Shown piece by piece: positions 57,579-64,000 of a DNA stretch of 64,000 bases. The stretch is taken from assembly GCF_018137985.1 (NCBI RefSeq), contig NZ_CP073084.1:372001-436000 (forward strand), written 5' to 3'. The notes under the pieces were generated by a model. The model saw nothing but the letters and a program-made list of their open reading frames with translations, was not told where the DNA came from and made no database searches. The position numbers and the translations under genes were made by a program. Position 1 is the stretch's first letter. Every line of letters starts with the position of its first letter. The DNA comes from Streptococcus oriscaviae (GTDB taxonomy: Bacteria; Bacillota; Bacilli; Lactobacillales; Streptococcaceae).

Positions 57579-58556
57579 ATGGTTCAATCATATGCTGATA
57601 AACAAATCAAGCTCTTTTCCCTCAATGCCAATCCGGAAATTGCAAAAAAAATTTCAGAAGAATCTGGTATTCCTCTTGGAAAAATGAGCTCACGTCAATT
57701 CTCTGACGGAGAAATCCAGATTAACATTGAAGAGAGTGTTCGGGGGATAGATGTTTATATCATCCAGTCTACCAACTACCCTGTCAACAATCACCTCTGG
57801 GAACTCTTGATTATGGTCGATGCTTGTAAGCGTGCCAGTGCCAACACTGTGACTGTCGTTATGCCTTACTTTGGCTACGCTCGTCAGGATCGCATTGCAA
57901 AATCTCGCGAACCGCTAACAGCTAAGTTGGTTGCCAATATGCTGGTCAAGGCAGGTGTGGATCGTGTGCTGACCCTCGATCTCCACGCTGTTCAGGTTCA
58001 AGGTTTCTTTGATATTCCAGTCGATAATCTCTTCACTGTGCCACTTTTTGCTCGATATTATATGGAAAAAGGCTTGAGCGGAGAAGATGTTGTCATTGTC
58101 AGCCCAAAAAACTCTGGTATTAAACGGGCGCGTGCCTTAGCGGAACTGCTAGACTCCCCACTTGCTATTATTGACTACGCTCAGGATGACTCCGATCGCT
58201 CTGAGGGCTACATTATTGGTGATGTTACCGGGAAGACGGCTATCTTGATTGACGACATGCTCAATACAGGCCGAACCTTCTCTGAAGCGGCGCGTATTGT
58301 TAAAGAAGGCAGGGCAACAGAAATCTACGCCGTAGCTAGCCATGGTCTCTTTGCTGGAAATGCTACCGAACTGCTAGATGCTGCTCCTATCAAGGAAATT
58401 CTTGTGACGGATTCCGTTGCCAGCAAAAACCCCCATCCTAAGAATATTGCCTTCTTATCAGCAAGTAAATTGATTGCAGATGCGATTATCCGCATCCACG
58501 AGCGCCGTCCTGTCAGCCCGCTCTTTGCTTTTAACAATCCAAACAAAGAAAAATAG
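57579..58556 (+). CDS. prs: Ribose-phosphate pyrophosphokinase
   Basis: Makes PRPP from ribose-5-phosphate and ATP for nucleotide, NAD and amino acid synthesis. It has 325 residues. ATG 57579 follows AAAAGGAG. The reading from 57546 begins inside the -10 region. Motifs: [38 protein letters not shown] and the PRPP loop [13 protein letters not shown]. It heads a unit with the cysteine desulfurase and two small genes. Confidence 0.96.
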   Translation: MVQSYADKQIKLFSLNANPEIAKKISEESGIPLGKMSSRQFSDGEIQINIEESVRGIDVYIIQSTNYPVNNHLWELLIMVDACKRASANTVTVVMPYFGYARQDRIAKSREPLTAKLVANMLVKAGVDRVLTLDLHAVQVQGFFDIPVDNLFTVPLFARYYMEKGLSGEDVVIVSPKNSGIKRARALAELLDSPLAIIDYAQDDSDRSEGYIIGDVTGKTAILIDDMLNTGRTFSEAARIVKEGRATEIYAVASHGLFAGNATELLDAAPIKEILVTDSVASKNPHPKNIAFLSASKLIADAIIRIHERRPVSPLFAFNNPNKEK

Positions 58557-58567
58557 GAGGCAGGTTA

Positions 58568-59689
58568 TTGATCTATTTAGATAATGCCGCTACAACCGCT
58601 CTATCAGACCAAGCTTTAAATACCCTTATGGCCGTTTCCAAAGAATACTACGGCAACCCCTCAAGTATCCACGGCCTAGGCCGTAAGGCTAACCAAATCT
58701 TGCGTGAGTCCAGACAAACAATCGCTCAAACGCTTGATGTGCGACCTGAACAGCTTATTTTTACATCCGGTGGCTCTGAAGCAGATAACCTAGCGATTAT
58801 CGGTTATGCCCTCGCTCATCAAGACAAGGGTAAACACTTGATTACCACTGCTATTGAACATCATGCGGTTCTCCATAGCATGCGCTATTTGGAAGAACGG
58901 CTAGGATTTGAAGTGACCTATCTCGAACCTTTTGAAGGGACTATCCATCCCTCTCAGATCCAAGAAGCTCTACGGCCAGACACCATCTTGGTCAGCATCA
59001 TGTATGCCAACAACGAAACGGGGTTGCTTCTCCCTATCAAAGAAATCGGACACATCCTTGCTGATCATCAGGCTGTATTTCATGTTGATGCGGTACAAGC
59101 CATCGGAAAACTTCCGCTTTTCCCAGAGCAAGAAGGGATTGATTTGCTTTCTGCATCTGCCCACAAATTCCACGGACCTAAGGGGATTGGCTTTCTTTAT
59201 AGCCGCATTGCCAAATTTGACTCTCTCATTCATGGTGGGAAGCAAGAAAATCAGCACCGGGCAGGCACTGAAAATATCGCTGCTATCGCTGCTATGGCAA
59301 CGGCGCTCAAGGAACAAACTACCAGACAAAAAGAACAGTTTCAGACCATCAAAGAGTTAAAAACCTATCTGGTGAAGGGACTTGACGGACTTCCTTTCTA
59401 TCTCAATGAATCCGGCCCCTGTCTACCACACATTTTAAATGTCGGATTTAAAAACCAACTCAACGAGCAAGTGCTCATGCGTCTGGATCTAGCAGGTATC
59501 GCTGTTTCCAGTGGTTCAGCCTGCACAGCTGGTGTTGTCCAAACCAGCCACGTCTTAGAAGCCATCTATGGCAAAGAATCTTCACGCCTGAAAGAAGCCA
59601 TCCGCATTAGCTTCTCAGAAACTACAACCACTCATGAATTGGACAAACTAATCGCAACCCTAAAAGAAATAATTGGAGGAACCCATTAA
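58568..59689 (+). CDS. Cysteine desulfurase, NifS/IscS family
   Basis: PLP enzyme releasing sulfur from cysteine. It has 373 residues and starts at TTG 58568 (MIYLDNAATTALS). AGGAGG at 58556-58561 fixes this unusual start and no ATG fits. PLP lysine is in SASAHKFHGPKGIGF and the active Cys in SSGSACTAGVV. It is followed directly by the DUF1831 gene, so the sulfur may serve a dedicated thiolation step, but the acceptor is not evident. Confidence 0.92.
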   Translation: MIYLDNAATTALSDQALNTLMAVSKEYYGNPSSIHGLGRKANQILRESRQTIAQTLDVRPEQLIFTSGGSEADNLAIIGYALAHQDKGKHLITTAIEHHAVLHSMRYLEERLGFEVTYLEPFEGTIHPSQIQEALRPDTILVSIMYANNETGLLLPIKEIGHILADHQAVFHVDAVQAIGKLPLFPEQEGIDLLSASAHKFHGPKGIGFLYSRIAKFDSLIHGGKQENQHRAGTENIAAIAAMATALKEQTTRQKEQFQTIKELKTYLVKGLDGLPFYLNESGPCLPHILNVGFKNQLNEQVLMRLDLAGIAVSSGSACTAGVVQTSHVLEAIYGKESSRLKEAIRISFSETTTTHELDKLIATLKEIIGGTH

Positions 59690-60037
59690 ATGGCATTTGA
59701 ACACTCTGTCACCCTCAAAAATTGTGACTACACTTACCAAATCAACCCAGCTATCAAAAAATATACCTTGCGCGACAATACCTTTGAACAAACCAAGGTA
59801 GGCAACTACCAACTGACACGCATGTTGGAAGAAGTTCCCAACTCTAACCAAGGTTTCCTGCTGAAAATCATCATCAATTCAGATTTGACTGGTTTTAAAA
59901 TCAACATTACAGACAAATCTGGACTTCGCTTGGTTGACATCTTTAAACCAGACAGCAACAAGGTTATTCAAGAAAAATTCTATTTCTTGATGGATAGCCT
60001 AGTTGACCGCGAAATTTTCACAAAAGTGGGCAAATAA
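59690..60037 (+). CDS. DUF1831 family protein
   Basis: A 115-residue cytosolic protein conserved in lactic acid bacteria (MAFEHSVTLKNCDYTYQINP, later FKINITDKSGLRLVDIFK). Function is not established. The start touches the desulfurase stop (TAAATG) with GGAGGA just upstream, so it is co-translated with the desulfurase. Confidence 0.83.
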   Translation: MAFEHSVTLKNCDYTYQINPAIKKYTLRDNTFEQTKVGNYQLTRMLEEVPNSNQGFLLKIIINSDLTGFKINITDKSGLRLVDIFKPDSNKVIQEKFYFLMDSLVDREIFTKVGK

Positions 60038-60039
60038 GA

Positions 60040-60270
60040 ATGTTACGACTCACATATCAAGATGCCTACAAGCAGACAAAATCACAAGAATTTGAAGATT
60101 TGGATGCAATCCTTCTCGCCTTCTCTTCTTGTATTACCCTGCCTGACTACTTGAAGGTTCTCTCACTGACAGAAGATGAAAAAGACCTTGGTTACACCGG
60201 TTCAATCGGTGAACTCTACTCCTTTTTACAGACTATCAATCAAGAGAGAAGACTTAAAAAAACAAGATAA
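60040..60270 (+). CDS. DUF4649 family small protein
   Basis: A 76-residue cytosolic protein (MLRLTYQDAYKQTKSQEFED, then LPDYLKVLSLTEDEKDLGYT). Conserved in streptococci at this position, function unknown. It lies 2 bp after the DUF1831 gene and is followed by a terminator. Confidence 0.8.
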   Translation: MLRLTYQDAYKQTKSQEFEDLDAILLAFSSCITLPDYLKVLSLTEDEKDLGYTGSIGELYSFLQTINQERRLKKTR

Positions 60271-60287
60271 AAATCTTGTTTTTTTAA
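60258..60287 (+). terminator. Terminator after the prs-desulfurase group
   Basis: AACAAGAT-aaaa-ATCTTGTT with flanking A and T runs. The left arm overlaps the last codons of the DUF4649 gene. Confidence 0.88.
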
Positions 60288-60305
60288 TATTCTAAAACCT
60301 AACCG

Positions 60306-60334
60306 TTGCATTTTTCACAAACTTCCACTAGAAT
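60306..60334 (+). promoter_or_regulatory. Promoter of rex with a partial Rex-like half-site
   Basis: TTGCAT (60306-60311), 17-bp spacer, TAGAAT (60329-60334). The spacer contains TTTTTCACAA, one half of the usual Rex dyad TTGTGAAnnnnTTCACAA. Autoregulation is possible but the other half is poor. Confidence 0.6.
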
Positions 60335-60365
60335 AGACATAGACATTCCAGAAGGAGAAAAGATT

Positions 60366-61004
60366 GTGAAAAAAGAAAAAAATACAACCATCCCTAGAGC
60401 AACTGCCAAACGCCTCTCCCTTTACTACCGTATTTTCAAACGATTTCATGCAGGGAATATCGAAAAAGCCAGTTCCAAAGAAATTGCCGAAGCAATTGGC
60501 ATTGACGCCGCAACAGTTCGACGCGACTTTTCTTATTTTGGTGAATTAGGCCGTCGCGGCTTTGGCTATGACGTCAAGAAACTGATGGATTTTTTTGCTG
60601 AAATTTTAAACGACAACTCTATTACCAATGTTATGTTGATTGGTGTTGGTAATATGGGACGTGCCCTGCTCCACTATCGCTTTCATGAACGTAATAAAAT
60701 GAGGATCGTTATGGCTTTTGAAGCAGATGACCATCCTGCGGTTGGGACCATTGATGAGAATATTCCAATATACGGTATTTCTGATATTCAAGAAAAAAAT
60801 GCTGAAGCCAAGGCTCAAACAGCCATTTTGACTGTCCCAAGTAACAAGGCTCAAGAAGTTGCTGATCTTTTAGTAAAAGCTGGAATCAAAGGTATCTTGA
60901 GCTTCTCACCAGTCAACCTATCTCTACCAAAAGATGTGGTGGTGCAATATGTTGACTTGACAAGTGAATTACAGACTCTTCTCTACTTTATGCGCAAGGG
61001 CTAG
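60366..61004 (+). CDS. rex: Redox-sensing transcriptional repressor Rex
   Basis: Senses the NADH/NAD ratio and represses fermentation genes. It has 212 residues. GTG 60366 ([21 protein letters not shown]) follows AGAAGGAG. Winged helix with [22 protein letters not shown], then a Rossmann fold with [14 protein letters not shown]. It converges with radC and the two stops overlap by 4 bp. Confidence 0.95.
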   Translation: MKKEKNTTIPRATAKRLSLYYRIFKRFHAGNIEKASSKEIAEAIGIDAATVRRDFSYFGELGRRGFGYDVKKLMDFFAEILNDNSITNVMLIGVGNMGRALLHYRFHERNKMRIVMAFEADDHPAVGTIDENIPIYGISDIQEKNAEAKAQTAILTVPSNKAQEVADLLVKAGIKGILSFSPVNLSLPKDVVVQYVDLTSELQTLLYFMRKG

Positions 61005-61681
61005 TAAAGCTCGCTCTCCTCACGGAAACTGTAATAGCCTGAGCTTCCGACAATTAAATGATCTAGTAAAACCAGTCCTAGCGTTTCGCAGGACTTTTTT
61101 AATGTTTCAGTAAAAATTACATCATTGCGACTGGGATCGACCGAACCAGATGGATGATTGTGAACAATGATAAGGGATGTTGCCATACATTTGACTGCAT
61201 AATGAAGGATTTCCCTAGGTTCAGCTATGCTACGATTCACACTGCCAATAAAGATTGTCTTCTGACTGATAATTTGATTCTGAGTATTGAGGTAGAGAGC
61301 TACTAGATGCTCTTGTTTTTTATCACCAAGTTCCTGCATCATTTTTCGCCCTAATTTCTCACTGCCCAATACTTGCCCCTTCAGACGTAGCTCGGACTGA
61401 TTGATGCGTTTTCCAAGCTCAATCATCGCTTTGATTTCAATGGCCTTTACTTTCCCAATCCCTGTCAATTGCTGCAATTCTTCAATAGATAATTCTCGTA
61501 ATGCAGCCAAGTTCTCCAATCTAGCCAGAAGATTGTTAGACACATGCGAAACCGATTCTTTTTTGGTTCCTGTTCGGATAAAAATAGCTAGCAACTCTTG
61601 ATTGCTCAACTTTTCAGCTCCCACTTCCATCAAACGCTCTCTCGGTAACAAGGATTCTTCCTTAAATTCAATCTGATACAT
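61001..61681 (-). CDS. radC: RadC family JAB/MPN-domain protein
   Basis: A 226-residue protein with an N-terminal helix-hairpin-helix ([15 protein letters not shown]) and a C-terminal MPN+ metalloprotease-type domain with [14 protein letters not shown]. The historical DNA-repair role is in doubt for this family. Streptococcal RadC lacks a demonstrated repair phenotype. ATG 61679-61681 follows GAGGAGG. Confidence 0.93.
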   Translation of the reverse strand: MYQIEFKEESLLPRERLMEVGAEKLSNQELLAIFIRTGTKKESVSHVSNNLLARLENLAALRELSIEELQQLTGIGKVKAIEIKAMIELGKRINQSELRLKGQVLGSEKLGRKMMQELGDKKQEHLVALYLNTQNQIISQKTIFIGSVNRSIAEPREILHYAVKCMATSLIIVHNHPSGSVDPSRNDVIFTETLKKSCETLGLVLLDHLIVGSSGYYSFREESELY

Positions 61682-61717
61682 AGTATTCCTCCTCACCTAT
61701 TTATTCGGAAAAAGATG

Positions 61718-61742
61718 AAAAAGAGAGCATTGATTTGCTCCC
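61718..61742 (-). terminator. Terminator after srtA
   Basis: Minus-strand GGGAGCA-aatcaa-TGCTCTC (one G-U pair) followed by TTTTT, immediately after the sortase stop. Confidence 0.82.
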
Positions 61743-62495
61743 TTATCCATAATTATATTGATTGTATTTCTTAGAGAAGTGCTCCAAAATTTCCTTTGGT
61801 GCATCCTTGTAAGCAATGCTTGATTCTAGCTGCCCTTTTACAATCCGCCGTCCAGTTGCATCGTAATCCGTACAGGTTACCAAGGTAATTTCTGTGATTC
61901 CTTCTCGGTCATCGATCACTTCAACACTTTCAGGCGATACTGTTTCCACGCTGTTGATAACATAGGTGTAAACCTGTTGTTTATCGGTGATGTAAATCTT
62001 CATCCCCTGCTGGGCATTGTCTAGGGGTGAAAAAAGAACTTCACTCGCTCCTGCCACTCCAAAAATATGGTGACTGGCAAGGGAGTAATTGAGTTTGCCC
62101 ATCTCCTGTCCTTCTTTCATGGTTCCTGCCCCATACATGAGGGCAACGTTAGACAAACCTTTAAATATCGGCAAGTTGATTCCCAGCTCAGGAATAGCAA
62201 TGCCTCCGATAACCGGCAATTGCTGGGCATCCCACTGGGCCTTTAAAACGGCCTCCGTAGAGATGGATTCTACCTGATCAAAATCAAACGTCACCTCTGC
62301 CGCCTTATTTTTTTCAATATCACCTTCAGACACCTGGTCGATTTGGTAGCGATCTGTGTTTAAGGCGATGATGAAATTTCGGATTGAGGTATTAAAAATG
62401 AGGGCTAGAGCAATCAGAACCAGAAGGAGGGCTAGGAGGTTCCTCCACCACCCACTCCTTTTCTTCTTTCTCTTTCTTTCTCTTGCCATGGTCAT
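61743..62495 (-). CDS. srtA: Sortase A, housekeeping class A
   Basis: Membrane transpeptidase that cleaves LPXTG and links surface proteins to peptidoglycan. It would anchor the SRR adhesin of this window. It has 250 residues: N-terminal basic stretch and one membrane helix (about 19-35), catalytic H142 in LASHH, C208 in TLVTCTD and R216/R217. ATG overlaps the gyrA stop by 4 bp (ATGA), the usual gyrA-srtA arrangement in streptococci. Confidence 0.96.
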   Translation of the reverse strand: MTMARERKRKKKRSGWWRNLLALLLVLIALALIFNTSIRNFIIALNTDRYQIDQVSEGDIEKNKAAEVTFDFDQVESISTEAVLKAQWDAQQLPVIGGIAIPELGINLPIFKGLSNVALMYGAGTMKEGQEMGKLNYSLASHHIFGVAGASEVLFSPLDNAQQGMKIYITDKQQVYTYVINSVETVSPESVEVIDDREGITEITLVTCTDYDATGRRIVKGQLESSIAYKDAPKEILEHFSKKYNQYNYG

Positions 62496-64000
62496 TCGTC
62501 AGCCTCCTCTTCGGTATCTGAAGCTTCTGCAGGGTCAACCAAGGCAAAGGTAACAATGCGAGAACTGTCGTTTAGACGCATGACTTTCACACCCATGGTT
62601 GCACGGCCCGTCTGCGAAATGTTGGCTACACTTGTTCGGATGATGACACCGTTATCCGTGATAACCATGATGTCCTCATCACCTGAAACTGTTGTCAGGC
62701 CTGCAAGGTACCCATTCTTATCTGCTACTTTCAGAGTCTTAATACCCTTACCGCCACGACCCTTAGTTGGGTATTCACTAGCAGGGGTACGCTTACCGAA
62801 ACCTTTTTCCGTTAAGACTAGAACTTCCTGACCATCTGCAACCATGGTCGCTCCTATCAGACAGTCACCTTCACGCAAATTGACACCACGAACACCTGTC
62901 GCGGTACGGCCCATGTTACGTACATCTGTTTCCATGAAGCGAACAGAATAACCAAACTTGGTTCCCATGATAATATCAGCCTGTCCATCTGTTAAAAAGA
63001 CATTGATTAGCTCATCATCGTCTTTGAGGTTGAGAGCCTTTAGACCGTTTTGGCGGATATTGTCAAATTCTGCCACCTTGGTGCGTTTAACGACACCTTG
63101 TCGGGTAGCAAAGAAGAGGTAATGTCCATCTTCTTGGTCCTTGCTGATATTGATAATGGTCTGGATGGATTCATTTTCTTCTAGTTTGAGAAGGTTAACA
63201 ATTGGCAATCCCTTGGCGGTACGGCCATATTCTGGAATCTCATATCCTTTCAAACGGTACACTCGGCCTTTGTTTGTAAAGAACAGCAGGCGATCGTGGG
63301 TACTAGTAGAAACTAGCTCACGCACAAAGTCGTCATCCTTAACTCCTGTACCTTGGACGCCGCGCCCTCCACGTTTTTGGGCTTGAAATTCATCCTGAGC
63401 CAATCGCTTGATATAGCCTTGGTTGGATAGGGTGATGAGAACATCGGCTTCTTCGATCAGGTCTTCATCTTCTAGTGACAAGACCTCTCCAACCATAAGT
63501 TCTGTTCGACGAGGATCTGCATACTTGCGCTTCACATCTTCCAGTTCTTCTTTGATAATCTGCACCACACGCTCTGGCTTGGCCAAAATATCTGCTAGGT
63601 CAGCAATTAAAGCCACCAACTCGTCATATTCAGACTGAATTTTATCGCGCTCCAAGCCTGTCAGACGGCGCAAGCGCATGTCAAGAATAGCCTGACTTTG
63701 ACGTTCAGAAAGGGCAAATTTTTCCATCAACTCAGCTTGGGCGATGGCATCCGTTTCAGAATTACGGATGATGCGAATCACCTCATCAATATGATCCAAA
63801 GCAATCAGCAAGCCTTCCAAAATATGGGCACGCGCTTCTGCTTTTTCCTTATCAAACTGAGTACGACGGGTTACAACTTCCTTCTGGTGCTCAACATAAG
63901 CTTCTAAAATCTGCCGAACTGAAAGAATCTTCGGAACACCATTTTGAATAGCCAGCATGTTAAAGCTAAAGTTGGTTTGAAGCTGGGTCAATTTAAAGAG
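62492..64000 (-). CDS. gyrA: DNA gyrase subunit A, 5' part outside window
   Basis: C-terminal about 503 codons of gyrase A. The frame is open to the window edge (LFKLTQLQTNFSFNMLAI). It includes the coiled-coil/tower region, RGGRGVQGTG and the six-bladed beta-pinwheel that wraps DNA. The acidic tail is EASDTEEEADE. The quinolone-resistance region lies outside this window. Its stop overlaps srtA. Confidence 0.97.
   Translation of the reverse strand, partial: LFKLTQLQTNFSFNMLAIQNGVPKILSVRQILEAYVEHQKEVVTRRTQFDKEKAEARAHILEGLLIALDHIDEVIRIIRNSETDAIAQAELMEKFALSERQSQAILDMRLRRLTGLERDKIQSEYDELVALIADLADILAKPERVVQIIKEELEDVKRKYADPRRTELMVGEVLSLEDEDLIEEADVLITLSNQGYIKRLAQDEFQAQKRGGRGVQGTGVKDDDFVRELVSTSTHDRLLFFTNKGRVYRLKGYEIPEYGRTAKGLPIVNLLKLEENESIQTIINISKDQEDGHYLFFATRQGVVKRTKVAEFDNIRQNGLKALNLKDDDELINVFLTDGQADIIMGTKFGYSVRFMETDVRNMGRTATGVRGVNLREGDCLIGATMVADGQEVLVLTEKGFGKRTPASEYPTKGRGGKGIKTLKVADKNGYLAGLTTVSGDEDIMVITDNGVIIRTSVANISQTGRATMGVKVMRLNDSSRIVTFALVDPAEASDTEEEADE

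Overview
The window comes from a low-GC Gram-positive coccus of the genus Streptococcus. Gene families, operon neighbours and the layout of the serine-rich-repeat (SRR) adhesin locus fit Streptococcus suis or a close relative. The species call is an inference from recognised gene content, not from a database search.

Region 1 (1-30958) is an accessory-Sec/SRR glycoprotein locus. On the minus strand, read from right to left, lie secY2, asp1, asp2, asp3, secA2, gtfA, gtfB, a 59-codon asp4, a terminator, and then a very large SRR adhesin gene that has its own promoter. The adhesin runs off the left edge of the window. It has a KxYKxGKxW-type long signal peptide, a short SRR1, a non-repeat binding region, and more than 2000 residues of a 16-residue Ser/Ala/Thr repeat. 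Divergent from secY2, on the plus strand, is an eight-gene glycan-modification operon: a GT2, a GT8-GT2, a DUF1792(GT-D)-GT8-GT2, two more GT8-GT2 proteins, a Gtf3-like glucosyltransferase, a left-handed beta-helix acetyltransferase fused to a GtfB-like domain, and a terminal GT2. In the expected scheme GtfA/GtfB put GlcNAc on the adhesin, the plus-strand enzymes extend and decorate the glycan, and SecA2/SecY2/Asp1-4 export it. Housekeeping sortase A (srtA, 62 kb) would then anchor it.

Region 2 (30959-43640) holds dapA and asd, preceded by an 'asd' structured RNA, then a five-gene operon (RclA-like flavoprotein, lipoprotein, GNAT, AlkD-like, DUF1905). Next come a vncR response regulator with a broken vncS kinase, three membrane-protease-family genes (one CPBP, two tandem PrsW-like), and fhs.

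Region 3 (43640-48804) carries coaB-coaC and an ECF pantothenate-type S component, then a phosphoglucomutase, a frameshifted hypothetical gene, and about 0.8 kb of non-coding DNA with palindromes and a 15-bp tandem repeat.

Region 4 (48805-64000) is core genome: mutY, and a relQ-nadK-RluA-pta-ABC-ABC operon divergent from a CYTH gene. It continues with prs, a cysteine desulfurase, two small conserved genes (DUF1831, DUF4649), rex, radC, srtA and the 3' part of gyrA, which runs off the right edge.

The most interesting material is the glycosylation operon: a new-looking fusion, graded decay of GT2 domains, and a GC-rich mosaic block. Other points of note are the overlooked asp4, the repeat architecture of the adhesin, the asd RNA, and the broken VncS kinase.
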